In this document: piece after piece, positions 52,364 to 61,621 of the stretch
Layout: the number at the start of each line of letters is the position of its first letter
Numbering within the stretch: position 1 is the stretch's first letter
Source: Bog-756 sp963806455
Lineage (GTDB): Bacteria > Actinomycetota > Acidimicrobiia > Acidimicrobiales > RAAP-2
DNA length: 64,000 bases
NCBI GenBank assembly: GCA_963806455.1
Contig: CAWDXZ010000002.1
Coordinates: 62,001-126,000, forward strand
Reading direction: 5' to 3'
The notes under the pieces: model-generated
Seen by the model: only the letters and a program-made list of their open reading frames with translations
Told to the model about the DNA's origin: nothing
Databases searched by the model: none
Made by a program: the position numbers and the translations under genes

Positions 52364-54190
52364 ATGTCTGAACGCCCCTCACCGGCCGCGAGCTACGACC
52401 CCGACGCGGTCAGCGCCAAGTACCTCGCCGAGCGGGACAAGCGCCTGGTCCCCGGCCGTGCCAGCATCCGCGACCTCACCACCGATGAGTACTTCGCCCG
52501 GTACCGCGACGACCCGTTCACCCCGGTCACCGGGCGTGACCCGGTCGCCGACGAGGTCGATGTCGTGATCGTCGGCGGTGGGATGGCGGGGGTTCTGGCC
52601 GGCGCCAACCTCCGCAGGGCCGGCCTCGAGAAGATCCGTATCATCGACCAAGCGGGGGGTATCGGGGGTACCTGGTACTGGAACCGGTATCCGGGGGTCA
52701 TGTGCGACGTGGAGTCGTACATCTACCTCCCGATGCTGGAGGAGCTCGACTACATCCCCACCCAGCGTTACGCCTTCGGCGAGGAGATCCGACGTCACCT
52801 CCAGGCGGTCGCCGACCGGTTCGAACTGGTGAAGGACGCCCTCTTCCATACCGGGGTGACCGGCGCCGAATGGCATGAGGAGACGGCCCGGTGGCGGATC
52901 CGCACCGACCGCGGCGACGTGGTCAGCTGCCGCTGGTACGTGCTGGCCGTCGGGATCCTCAACCTCATGAAGCTGCCCACCATCCCGGGAATGGAGGACT
53001 TCGCCGGTCGCTCGTTCCACACGGCGAGATGGGACTACGGGTACACCGGCGGCGCCCCGGACGAGCCCCTCACCGGATTGGCGGACAAGGTGGTCGCCCT
53101 CATCGGGACCGGGGCGAGCGGGATCCAGTGTGTGCCACCCCTGGCCGAGTCGGCGAAGCACCTCTACGTGTTCCAGCGCACGCCGTCGGCCGTCGGTGAA
53201 CGGGGCAACCGGCCCACCGATCCCGGGTTCGCCAGTGGGCTCGAGCCGAGCTGGCAGCGGTCCCGCATGGACAACTTCCAGGCCATCATCATGGGTCGTC
53301 CCGTCGACGTCGACCTGGTCGACGACGGGTGGACGCACCACTACGCCGCCGTGCAACACCCCCCTCGAGCAGAGGGGATGACAATGGAAGAGTACATGCG
53401 CAGCGCAGAGGAGCTCGACTACAGCATCATGGAAGAGCACCGACGCCGGGTCGAGCAGCTGGTCTCCGATCCGTCCAATGCCGAGGTCGTCAAGCCGTAC
53501 TACCGGTACCTGTGCAAGCGCCCGTGTTTCCATGACGAGTACCTACCGGCGCTCAACAATCCGAACGTGACGTTGATCGACTGCCCGGCGGGGATCGACC
53601 GGATCTCCGAGCCGGGCCCCGTCGTCGACGGCAAGCAGTACGCCGTCGACTGCATCATCTACGGCACCGGTTTCGAGGCTGAGCTCACCCCTCTCTACCG
53701 TCGTGCCGGTCACGAGATCGTCGGTCGGGGCGGGGTCACCCTGGCCGAGAAGTGGGCCGGTGGTGCCTCCAGTCTGTTCGGGATGATGAGCCGTGGCTTC
53801 CCCAACATGTTCGTCATGCCGGCGCCGGGCCAGCAGGCGGTGGTGACCGTCAACTACACCCAACTGGCTGTGCTCGGCGCCGAGTTCATCGGTCGGGCCG
53901 TCGGGCTGCTCGAGCAGCGGGGCGTGGAGGTGTTCGACGTGAGTGCCGAGGCCGAAGGATCATGGACGCAGAAGATCCTCGACTCGTTCGTCGACAGCAG
54001 CGCCATCATGTCCGCCTGCACACCGTCCCGCATCAACAACGAGGGTCATCCTGAGGCGTTGAACCCCCGAAACGCCAACTACGGCCGCGGGCTGGGCGAC
54101 TGGTTCGGGTATCGAGAGCTGCTGGAACAGTGGCTCGACGCCGGCACTCTGGAGGGTCTGGAGCTCAAGGTGCGGTCGACGGCATCGTGA
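52364..54190 (+). CDS. Baeyer-Villiger-type flavin monooxygenase
   Basis: A 608-residue type I BVMO. The FAD motif VVIVGGGMAGVLAGANLRR lies near residues 67-85, the fingerprint FAGRSFHTARW near 213-223 (FxGxxxHxxxW), and the NADPH motif ALIGTGASGIQCVPPLAE near 245-262. GGTWYWNRYPGVMCDVESYI is the typical cyclohexanone/phenylacetone monooxygenase block. It inserts oxygen next to a ketone to give an ester or lactone. The start is the ATG at 52364. Its stop overlaps the GTG of the next gene, heading a three-gene operon. Confidence 0.93.
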   Translation: MSERPSPAASYDPDAVSAKYLAERDKRLVPGRASIRDLTTDEYFARYRDDPFTPVTGRDPVADEVDVVIVGGGMAGVLAGANLRRAGLEKIRIIDQAGGIGGTWYWNRYPGVMCDVESYIYLPMLEELDYIPTQRYAFGEEIRRHLQAVADRFELVKDALFHTGVTGAEWHEETARWRIRTDRGDVVSCRWYVLAVGILNLMKLPTIPGMEDFAGRSFHTARWDYGYTGGAPDEPLTGLADKVVALIGTGASGIQCVPPLAESAKHLYVFQRTPSAVGERGNRPTDPGFASGLEPSWQRSRMDNFQAIIMGRPVDVDLVDDGWTHHYAAVQHPPRAEGMTMEEYMRSAEELDYSIMEEHRRRVEQLVSDPSNAEVVKPYYRYLCKRPCFHDEYLPALNNPNVTLIDCPAGIDRISEPGPVVDGKQYAVDCIIYGTGFEAELTPLYRRAGHEIVGRGGVTLAEKWAGGASSLFGMMSRGFPNMFVMPAPGQQAVVTVNYTQLAVLGAEFIGRAVGLLEQRGVEVFDVSAEAEGSWTQKILDSFVDSSAIMSACTPSRINNEGHPEALNPRNANYGRGLGDWFGYRELLEQWLDAGTLEGLELKVRSTAS

Positions 54191-55845
54191 AAGCGCGTCA
54201 ACGGGTGGCCGTCGTGACCGGGGGCGGGGGTGGGATCGGAGCGGCGGTCGCCGAGGAGCTCGGCCGCGCCGGCTGGTTCGTGGTCACCGTCGACCCTCTG
54301 GTGACTCTGGACGGTTCCGAGCGGTTGCCGGAGCCGCAGGAGACGACAGCCGGTCGCATCATGGCTGGGGGTGGCTCGGCCCGGGCCTCCTCGGTGTCGG
54401 TGACCGATGGCGAGGCGGTCGGGGGCCTGTTCCGCGAACTGGTCGACGAGCACGGCGGGCTCGACGCAGTGGTCAACGTCGCCGGCATCACCCGGCAGAC
54501 CTACTTCGGGCGGGGGACCGAAGAGGACTGGCTGGCCGTGCTGGCCGTGCATCTCGAGGGCTATCTCAACGTGCTCGGCGCCGCGCTGCCGCTCATGGCC
54601 GCCGCCGGGCACGGCCGCGTCCTGGGTGTCACCTCCGGGTCGGGCTGGCGGGCCGCCGATGCCGGCGCCTACAGCTGCGCCAAGCGAGCCGTGGCCACCA
54701 TCACCTGGCAACTAGGGCGGCAGCTGCCGCCGGGCGTGACCGTCAATGCGATGTCGCCCATCGCGGCCACCCGGATGGTCGCCGCTGCCCTCGAGCGCGC
54801 CCGTCAGGCGGGCCGATCCGGTGGCGGCGGCATCTCCTTCCTGTCGGTGCCGGGCCCCGAGGATCTCGGGCCTCTCGGCGCGTACCTCGTGGGGGATCGG
54901 TTCGGGTGGTGCAGTGGCCGGGTGCTGTTCGCCGGGGGTTCGGAGATCGCGATCGTCGACGAGCCTCGCCTCCTGGAAGTGGTGCGCAGCGACGGGGTGG
55001 TCTCGGTGGCCCGGGTGCTTGAGGACGTCATCCCCCGGGCATTCGCCAAGGCCGAGGCCAGTCAGACCAGTGAGGGCGGAGGCAACCCCCGGTTCGGACC
55101 GATCTTCGACGAGCCGGTCCCCACCGACCTCGCCTCCGGGGAGATGCGGTCCTGTGCCCTCGTCACCGACCGGTCGAATCTGGCGGCGTCGATCACCGCC
55201 GCCCTCGAGGCCCGGTCCGTCGCCTGCCACCGCCTCGAGGTCGGTCAGGGCTTCGTCGCGGCCGGCGACGCCCTCCGGGCTGCCGCCGACCGGGCCGGGC
55301 CGATCGACGCTGTCGTCGTCGCACCCTCCGGGGATCGGTCCACGGCCACCTCGACGGACGATTGGGAGCGCGTCCTCGCTGAGCACCGAGGGATCGTCGG
55401 GCACATCCACACCAATGCCGGCTGGGCCCGGGCGACCGCCGACTACGCCGCCGGCACCGAACGGCCCGTCCGATTGGTGACCCTCACCGACGCCACCACC
55501 TCCGGCGGTCGTAGCCGAGCCCAGGCCTCGGCCCAGCAGGCGCGAGTGGCCGCGAGTGCGACCGAAGGACGCGTCACGGCCTTCGCCGCGAGCATGGAGG
55601 CGTCGGAGAGCGACGCCGGCCAGGCGGCCGGTGAGCTCGTCGCCCACCTGCTCGGCCACCCCGAGGCCACCGCTCTCGCCGGGGCTGAACTGGTGGTCGG
55701 CAGGGGCTGGCTGGGCCTGCGGAGCCACCCCCGGCCGCTGGGAAGCATCACCTACGGTGGTCCGGCTCTCCCCGATTGGCTCGATGCCACCCTCCGGGAG
55801 ATCGCCGGAGTCACCGGGGAGCTGGCCGGGAGGGAGGCCCGGTGA
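54187..55845 (+). CDS. SDR with second Rossmann-like domain (fusion)
   Basis: A 552-residue protein. Residues about 5-240 are a classical SDR: VAVVTGGGGGIGAAVAEELG, NVAGITRQTYF, VTSGSGWRAADAGAYSCAKR. A linker with the SDR tail leads to a second Rossmann-like part, about residues 318-550: CALVTDRSNLAASITAALEA, IDAVVVAPSGDRSTA, RLVTLTDATTSGGRSRAQAS. The second half keeps the fold but has no clear glycine motif or YxxxK, so it may be structural. The GTG at 54187 overlaps the BVMO stop. It probably reduces or oxidises a pathway intermediate. Confidence 0.82.
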   Translation: MKARQRVAVVTGGGGGIGAAVAEELGRAGWFVVTVDPLVTLDGSERLPEPQETTAGRIMAGGGSARASSVSVTDGEAVGGLFRELVDEHGGLDAVVNVAGITRQTYFGRGTEEDWLAVLAVHLEGYLNVLGAALPLMAAAGHGRVLGVTSGSGWRAADAGAYSCAKRAVATITWQLGRQLPPGVTVNAMSPIAATRMVAAALERARQAGRSGGGGISFLSVPGPEDLGPLGAYLVGDRFGWCSGRVLFAGGSEIAIVDEPRLLEVVRSDGVVSVARVLEDVIPRAFAKAEASQTSEGGGNPRFGPIFDEPVPTDLASGEMRSCALVTDRSNLAASITAALEARSVACHRLEVGQGFVAAGDALRAAADRAGPIDAVVVAPSGDRSTATSTDDWERVLAEHRGIVGHIHTNAGWARATADYAAGTERPVRLVTLTDATTSGGRSRAQASAQQARVAASATEGRVTAFAASMEASESDAGQAAGELVAHLLGHPEATALAGAELVVGRGWLGLRSHPRPLGSITYGGPALPDWLDATLREIAGVTGELAGREAR

Positions 55846-56708
55846 CGGCCCAGCCCGCCCGCGTCGTCGACGCGCACGTGCACTTGTGGGACCCCGCCCG
55901 GAGCGACTGGTACCCGTACCTCTCGCGTCCTCCCGAGTCCGGCCCCGGTGATGCGCTCCAGATGTACCGACGCTTCGACATCGACAGCTATCGGGCCGAA
56001 ACGGCCGGATGGGAGGTCGGGAAGTTCGTCAACGTCGCCGCCGCCACCGGCCGTCACTCGATCGAGGAGACCATCGAGCTGGATCGTCAAGCTGATGCCA
56101 GAGGCGGTCCCGACGCCATTGTCGGCGGTCTCCCGCCGACCGACAGCCTGGCCGATGCCGTCGCCGACCTGGACCGGCAGATGACCGCTCCCCGATTCCG
56201 CGGGGTCCGCCCCATGGGCGTCCACGGTGGGCCGGTCCCCGCCGCCGGGGTGCTCGACGCGCTGCGGGAGCGGAGCCTGGTGTTCGAGCTGATGGCTCAT
56301 GCCGATCAGCTCGGCGAGGCGGCGAAGCGGCTCGCCGGGTTCGACGATCTCGTCGTAGTGGTGGAGCACACCGGCTGGCCCCGTTCGGATTCCGACGAGG
56401 AGCGCCGTCTCTGGCGCACCGGTATGGACGCGCTGGCCGACCTGGGCGAAAACGTGGTGTGCAAGCTCTCCGGCCTGGCGATGCCACTGGGGTCGGTGCG
56501 CGCCGACGCCCTCGCTCCGTGGCTGGAGCACGCCATCGAGGCCTTCGGTGTCGACCGCTGCATGTTCGCCAGCAACTTCCCTGTCGACGCGATGTACGGC
56601 ACGTTCGACGAGCTCTACGGCGCGTTCAACGCCGTCACGGCGGGCCTCGACGACGAGTCTCGCGACAAGCTCTTTGCCGCCAACGCAGAGGGCGTCTATC
56701 GCTGCTAG
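55842..56708 (+). CDS. Amidohydrolase (TIM-barrel lactonase type)
   Basis: A 288-residue amidohydrolase-2 family protein. The metal-binding HxH occurs as DAHVHLWD at residues 10-17, then RFRGVRPMGVHGGPVPAAGV, LVVVVEHTGWPRSD (barrel His) and RCMFASNFPVDAMYGTFDEL with the barrel Asp-like end. Many relatives hydrolyse lactones or decarboxylate aromatic acids. The GTG at 55842 overlaps the upstream stop. Right after a BVMO and an SDR, lactone opening is the most likely role; the exact substrate is not known. Confidence 0.85.
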   Translation: MTAQPARVVDAHVHLWDPARSDWYPYLSRPPESGPGDALQMYRRFDIDSYRAETAGWEVGKFVNVAAATGRHSIEETIELDRQADARGGPDAIVGGLPPTDSLADAVADLDRQMTAPRFRGVRPMGVHGGPVPAAGVLDALRERSLVFELMAHADQLGEAAKRLAGFDDLVVVVEHTGWPRSDSDEERRLWRTGMDALADLGENVVCKLSGLAMPLGSVRADALAPWLEHAIEAFGVDRCMFASNFPVDAMYGTFDELYGAFNAVTAGLDDESRDKLFAANAEGVYRC

Positions 56709-56805
56709 TGCCACGTGCACAGGGGCCTCCCCGGGTCTCGGTCGGCGTGGACGACGAGTAGTCCGTTGCCTAGGGTGGGAGCAAGTCGAGACGGGGACGG
56801 AGCCA

Positions 56806-57183
56806 GTGGCCGACACCTACCCATACGAGATCGACGACCGGTTCATCCCGATGCTCGCCCTGTTCGGATTTCGGCCCAAGGTCGATGCCGTCACGCTGGG
56901 CGCAGACGGGCTGTTTTCGGCGACCTTCGGCTGGTTCCGTGTCACCACCCCCGCCACCAATATCGAGGGCGCCCACATCACCCGCCATTACCGCTGGTGG
57001 ACCGCCATCGGGGCCAGGAGATCGTTCGCCGATGACGGCCTCACCTTCGGCACCAATGCGGATGCCGGCGTGTGCATCCACTTCGCGGACAAAGTGCCCT
57101 CATTCCTCCGGCGCCAGGGCCATTCCGCGCTGACCGTGACGGTGAGCGACATCGACGGCCTGGCCCGCAGGTTCAGTCGGTAG
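56806..57183 (+). CDS. Conserved hypothetical protein
   Basis: A 125-residue single-domain protein. DTYPYEIDDRFIPMLALFGF, AVTLGADGLFSATFGWFRVT and SFADDGLTFGTNADAGVCIH with LTVTVSDIDGLARRF form an alternating beta pattern. I recall similar proteins from mycobacteria and other actinobacteria, but I cannot name the family. The GTG at 56806 is used. It faces the P450 gene tail to tail. Function unknown; it could be a small ligand-binding or enzyme-accessory protein. Confidence 0.6.
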   Translation: MADTYPYEIDDRFIPMLALFGFRPKVDAVTLGADGLFSATFGWFRVTTPATNIEGAHITRHYRWWTAIGARRSFADDGLTFGTNADAGVCIHFADKVPSFLRRQGHSALTVTVSDIDGLARRFSR

Positions 57184-57198
57184 GGCTCCTGGAATGGC

Positions 57199-58455
57199 TC
57201 AATCCACCGGGGTGAATTCGAGGTGGAGCTTCTCCAGGCCGCGGAGCATCCAGGTGGGCGAGTACTGCCATCGGCGGCTGCCCGGCGGCCCATGGTGGGA
57301 CTCGTCGATCCGGATGTCCTCCATCCGGTCGAGCACGCGCTGGAGCGACACGTTGGCCTCGGCCCGGGCCAGGGGAGCCCCGGCGCACGTGTGGATGCCG
57401 TGCCCGAAGGCGATGTGCTGACGGCCGTTCACGCGGTCGAGGCGCAGCTCATTGGGATGCTCGAACTCACGCGGATCGCGGTTGGCGGCGCTGGGCAGCA
57501 CCATGACCGTGCTGCCCGCCGGGAGCTCGGTCTCCCGAACCTTCGTCGCCACCCGTGACAGACGGAAGGTGCCCTTGATGGGGCTTTCGAGGCGGAGGGC
57601 CTCCTCGATGAAGGCGGGGATCAGGCTCCGGTCGTCCCGAAGCTGCTGCTGGAGCTCGGGGCGGTCCCCGAGGATCTGGAGCGCCGTGCCGAGGAGGCGC
57701 GCCGTGGTCTCCTGGCCCGCGGCGAACAGGTTCGAGGCGATCCGCATCACATCGTCGACGGGGGGCAGTGTCCCGTCGGGAAAGGTGGCCGTGGCCAGCC
57801 CGGTCATGACGTCGCCGCGCGGCTCCCGCCGACGGTCCTCGATGTAGCCCGTGAACCTGTCGTACAGGTACTCCAATGGGTGGTGGGTCATGGTGAGATC
57901 GGAATGGCGCATGAGATGCTGCAGGAACTCCTCATGGTCGTCTTCTGGCACCCCGAGGAGATCGGCGATCACGAGGAGGGTGTAAGGCTGCGCGTACTCG
58001 CCGACGAACTCGCACTCACCCCTGACGTGGAAGGTGTCGATCCGGCGATCGGCCAGCTCGCGTAGGAACGCTTCGTTCTCCTTCAGCCGCTTCGGCGTGA
58101 TCAGCCGCATCAGCAGCCCGCGATGTGCGGTGTGCTTGGGCGGATCGAAGGTCGGCAGCTGGTCGCCGAAGGGCAGCTGGTCGCGATAGGTCTCGATGGT
58201 GTCGGTGATGTCGTCACCCTCGAGCGGGACCGGAAATTTGGCGAACGGCCCGATCGCCGAGATGCAATTCGAGAAGGTCGTTTGGTCGTGATAGACGGCG
58301 ACCGCCTCGCCGTACCCGGTGACCATGTACACGTCGTGGTGGGATTCCTTGGCGACCGGGCAGCGCTCCCGGAGGTGATCCCAGTAGGGATAGGGGTCGT
58401 CCGTGAGGGCGTCCGTGCGGAAATAGTCGATGGAATCGAAGTCCGCTTCGCTCAC
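57199..58455 (-). CDS. Cytochrome P450
   Basis: A 418-residue soluble bacterial P450. I-helix AAGQETTARLLGTALQIL carries the oxygen-activating ET-T. ExxR is in FIEEALRLESPIKGTFRLSR. The heme-Cys motif is FGHGIHTCAGAPLARAEANV with Cys near residue 357. Family members need ferredoxin and a reductase, which are not encoded nearby. It is divergent from the SDR at 58.7 kb, and its place in a ring-oxidation cluster suggests hydroxylation of a lipophilic substrate. The start is the GTG at 58455. Confidence 0.92.
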   Translation of the reverse strand: MSEADFDSIDYFRTDALTDDPYPYWDHLRERCPVAKESHHDVYMVTGYGEAVAVYHDQTTFSNCISAIGPFAKFPVPLEGDDITDTIETYRDQLPFGDQLPTFDPPKHTAHRGLLMRLITPKRLKENEAFLRELADRRIDTFHVRGECEFVGEYAQPYTLLVIADLLGVPEDDHEEFLQHLMRHSDLTMTHHPLEYLYDRFTGYIEDRRREPRGDVMTGLATATFPDGTLPPVDDVMRIASNLFAAGQETTARLLGTALQILGDRPELQQQLRDDRSLIPAFIEEALRLESPIKGTFRLSRVATKVRETELPAGSTVMVLPSAANRDPREFEHPNELRLDRVNGRQHIAFGHGIHTCAGAPLARAEANVSLQRVLDRMEDIRIDESHHGPPGSRRWQYSPTWMLRGLEKLHLEFTPVD

Positions 58456-58691
58456 AGTGCTCCAGTGCGGGTGCTCGGTCGTTGGATCATCGGCGGGACG
58501 GCTGTGGATCGGTGGGCCGGGACGTGGCCGCGCCTCGATCGGACGGGGTCGCCTCGGCGGCGTCGGCCGTTCCGAGGCGATTCCCCACGGCTATCTTCGG
58601 ATACCGTGCCGGAAAGGGTCGCACCGGCCGGCCAGACGATCCGACAGAGGATTGTGACGGCGCACGCCGGCCGACAAAGGAGCAGTTGGGT

Positions 58692-59483
58692 ATGGGCCAG
58701 GAACTGGTGGGAAAGGTCGCCATCGTCACGGGAGGTGCGAGCGGGATCGGTGCAGCCACCGCCCAGGTGTTCGCCGACGAGGGGGCCAGTGTGGTCATCG
58801 CCGACGTGGACGTCGAGCGGGGGGAGGAACTGGCTGCCGGGCTCGGTCATGCCGTCACCTTCCAGCAGACCGACGTGTCCGATGCCGACCAGGTTCAGAA
58901 GCTCGTCGACCTCGCTGTCGACAGGTTCGGCGGGCTCCACGTGATGTTCAACAATGCCGGCATCGCCAGCTCCTTCCGCCGTTTCTTGCGGAACGACCTC
59001 TCGGACTTCGACCGCGTGATGGCCGTGAACCTGTTCGGTGTGGTGTTCGGCAGCCAACGAGCCGCTCGGCACATGGCGGAGCATGGGGGCGGATCGATCA
59101 TCAACACCTCGTCGATCGGCGCGTTGACCGGGGGTGGCCCACCGATCGCGTACCGGACATCCAAAGCGGCCATTCTCCAGTTCAGCCGTTCGATCGCCAT
59201 CGACCTGGCCGAGTACGGCGTCCGCGTCAATTGCATCGCCCCGGGCCACATCGCCACGGGGATCACCGACTACGACCTCGGCCCGGTCATCCAGGTCCAT
59301 CAGCCGCTGCAGCGCCAGGGGACGCCGCACGATGTCGCCAATGCCGTACTCTTCCTGGCCACCGAGCGCTCGGCCCAGATCACCGGGACCGTACTGCCCG
59401 TGGACGGCGGGACCACGGCGGGACCGCCGGTCAGCCAGCTCGAGGTGCTGAGGGCCGGGTTGCAGGCCGGAGCGGCCGGCTGA
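58692..59483 (+). CDS. SDR family oxidoreductase
   Basis: A 263-residue classical SDR. VAIVTGGASGIGAATAQVFA at residues 9-28, then ADVDVERG as the NAD-preferring acidic end of strand 2, NNAGIASSF near 85-93, and the catalytic set NTSSIGALTGGGPPIAYRTS KAA with Tyr and Lys. The C-terminal VNCIAPGHIATGI is standard. The ATG at 58692 follows AAAGGAG. It probably oxidises a hydroxyl made by one of the P450s. Confidence 0.9.
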   Translation: MGQELVGKVAIVTGGASGIGAATAQVFADEGASVVIADVDVERGEELAAGLGHAVTFQQTDVSDADQVQKLVDLAVDRFGGLHVMFNNAGIASSFRRFLRNDLSDFDRVMAVNLFGVVFGSQRAARHMAEHGGGSIINTSSIGALTGGGPPIAYRTSKAAILQFSRSIAIDLAEYGVRVNCIAPGHIATGITDYDLGPVIQVHQPLQRQGTPHDVANAVLFLATERSAQITGTVLPVDGGTTAGPPVSQLEVLRAGLQAGAAG

Positions 59484-59596
59484 CGGCCCCGGCCCCGGCG
59501 AGCGCCGCCCGGCGATCCGATCCCCGCCGGCACGAGCCCGCGCCCAAGAACGCGCCAATGAAGTGGTGGCTCGGTCCCCTTGGTGTTCTCGCTTGG

Positions 59597-60235
59597 TCAT
59601 GTCGGACCGCGACCCTCCCGGACGGCCTCCTCGACCAGCCTGATCACCCAGGTGATGGCCCGGATGGCCCGTTCGGGTTGGATCTGCCAGTCGACCACCA
59701 CGCGCTCGTAGGACGCCACGCTCCACAAGACGTCGAACATCGCGGCCGCGGCCATCTGATCCGCCGCCGACCACCGGCCTGTCCGTGCTGCGATGGCGGC
59801 GATCAGTGCGTCCCGCTGGCGTTGGTTGGCTTCGGCCAGCGTCGGATCGAGGGCGGGACGGGGTTCGAGGGGATAGGACGACACGTGGTCGAAGATCCGG
59901 GCGGCGATGTCGGCGATGTCATTGAGGTGCATTCCCGCCAGATCGATGCCGGCGTCCTCCTCCTGATGACGCATCACCGCATCACGCAGACCACGCTCGT
60001 TCCCGAAGTACCGGTAGACCGTCCGCTCGTTCACGCCGGCGCGTTCGGCGACGGCCCGGATCGTCAACCCCTGCCAGTCGCGCACTGCCGAGCGATGGAG
60101 GAGCTCGGAGCCGGCGGTGACGATTCGGTCTCGCGTCTCCGCCGCCCTCTCGCGGCGGAGTGTCCCGTTGTAGGGTCGGCGTGGTTGGACCGGCTCACCC
60201 AGTTCGGACTGGTTGGACGCACTCATGTCGCCCAT
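59597..60235 (-). CDS. TetR-family transcriptional regulator
   Basis: About 210 residues. The helix-turn-helix is RDRIVTAGSELLHRSAVRDW, QGLTIRAVAERAGVNERTVY and RYFGNERGLRDAVMRHQEED. The ligand-binding helices follow (FDVLWSVASYERVVVDWQIQ). Starts at 60235 (MGDMSASNQSE) or 60226 are both possible; the longer frame to 60301 is less likely. It lies just downstream of the P450 gene on the same strand and may control the catabolic cluster. Confidence 0.88.
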   Translation of the reverse strand: MGDMSASNQSELGEPVQPRRPYNGTLRRERAAETRDRIVTAGSELLHRSAVRDWQGLTIRAVAERAGVNERTVYRYFGNERGLRDAVMRHQEEDAGIDLAGMHLNDIADIAARIFDHVSSYPLEPRPALDPTLAEANQRQRDALIAAIAARTGRWSAADQMAAAAMFDVLWSVASYERVVVDWQIQPERAIRAITWVIRLVEEAVREGRGPT

Positions 60236-60316
60236 TCTGCTACGGACCGCCCCCGGCTCCGCCTGCCGCTTCGGAGCTCGTCGTGTGCCACCTGCGACCA
60301 CCCGGCTCTGCTCGAC

Positions 60317-61519
60317 TCAGGATGTGAAGACGGGGAGGGTCTCCCAACCTCGGACAGTCGAGGTCGGGGAGAGCTTGGCGTTGGCCTCGTCGACCTCCCA
60401 GACGGGGAACCGGGCCAGCAACTCGTCCAGGGCGATGCGGCCCTCGAGCCGGGCCAGGGCCGAGCCCATGCAGAAGTGGATGCCGTAGCCGAAGGTCAGT
60501 TGGTGCCCGATGTCGCGGTGAATGTCGAAGCGATCACCGTCCGGAAAGTGACGGTCGTCCCGGTTGGCCGCGGCCAGCAGGAACACCATGACGCTGCCGG
60601 CGGGGACGGTCTGGCCCTGAACCTCGGCATCTCGGGCCACGTACCTGGCCACGTGGGGTCCGGGCGGCTCGTAGCGGAGGAGCTCCTCGATGGCGTTCGG
60701 GATCAGCGATGGATCGGCGACAAGCTGCTGCCGCTGGTCCGGGTGGTCGCCGAGGACCTTTCCGGCCCATCCGATCAGGCGGTTAGTGGTCTCATTGCCC
60801 GCGCCGGCGATGACGTGCACGAAGGTCAGGAGCTCGTCCCGGGTGAGGTTCCGCGCCGTCCCGGTCTCGTCCTCGAACTCGACTTGGAGGAGCTCCGTCA
60901 TGAGGTCGTCCGACGGATGGTCGGCCCGCCAGTCGATGTAGTGGGCGAACATCTCGCCACTGGCAATGGCGAAGTCCTCCGAGACCTGCATGGGCTGTCC
61001 TTCCTTGGTACGAAGATTGGCATCGACCTGCTGGCGTATGGCCGGTTGATCCGCCTCGGGGATGCCCAGCAGCATGCCGATGGTTCGCATCGGAACGTGG
61101 GCGCCGAGGTCGGTGATGAAATCGAAGCCCCCGGCGCCGACCAGAGGGTCGAGGCAGCGAGCACAGAGTTCCCGGATCTTCTGTTCGAGCTCGGCCACCC
61201 GCCTGGCGGTGAATGCCCGTGCGACGAGGCGCCGGTGGATGTTGTGGATGGGAGGGTCCTCGAAGATGAGCACACCGGGTGGCATGACCATGTTCGCCCT
61301 GATCACCTCCAGGATCGCTCCCCGGCCCGAGATGTAGGTCTGAGGGTCGAGGAGGCCGTGCTCGACATCGTCGAAGCGGCTCACCGCATAGAAGTCGTGC
61401 GGCCGGTTGTAGTAGAGCGGTGCCTCCTCACGGAGGCGCCGGTACACGGGGTAGGGATCGGCGTTGATGCCCACGTCGTACATGTCGTAGTAGACGTCGC
61501 TCGGGCTGCTCACCACCAC
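60317..61519 (-). CDS. Cytochrome P450
   Basis: A 400-residue soluble P450. I-helix HVIAGAGNETTNRLIGWAGK, ExxR region AIEELLRYEPPGPHVARYVA, heme loop FGYGIHFCMGSALARLEGRI with Cys near residue 348. The strongest ribosome site, AGGAGGTG, lies seven bases before the GTG at 61519; the longer frame to 61561 has none. It is divergent from the alcohol dehydrogenase gene across about 100 bases. The substrate is unknown; the second of three P450s here. Confidence 0.92.
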   Translation of the reverse strand: MVVSSPSDVYYDMYDVGINADPYPVYRRLREEAPLYYNRPHDFYAVSRFDDVEHGLLDPQTYISGRGAILEVIRANMVMPPGVLIFEDPPIHNIHRRLVARAFTARRVAELEQKIRELCARCLDPLVGAGGFDFITDLGAHVPMRTIGMLLGIPEADQPAIRQQVDANLRTKEGQPMQVSEDFAIASGEMFAHYIDWRADHPSDDLMTELLQVEFEDETGTARNLTRDELLTFVHVIAGAGNETTNRLIGWAGKVLGDHPDQRQQLVADPSLIPNAIEELLRYEPPGPHVARYVARDAEVQGQTVPAGSVMVFLLAAANRDDRHFPDGDRFDIHRDIGHQLTFGYGIHFCMGSALARLEGRIALDELLARFPVWEVDEANAKLSPTSTVRGWETLPVFTS

Positions 61520-61621
61520 GGGGACACCTCCTGGTGCTTTCGTGTCACACTCTGACATCAAGGCTATAGTCGGTCAAGTGCCACCCCATCGAGGTCGCCG
61601 GCCGCACGAAGGACGGGAACC

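Noticed and set aside
59231..61555. 774-codon plus-strand frame
   Set aside because: It runs antisense through the TetR and P450 genes; its composition reflects codon-position GC bias only.
61520..61621. Divergent promoter between P450 and alcohol dehydrogenase
   Set aside because: TTGACC is present on the minus strand, but I found no matching -10 at normal spacing, so no site is claimed.
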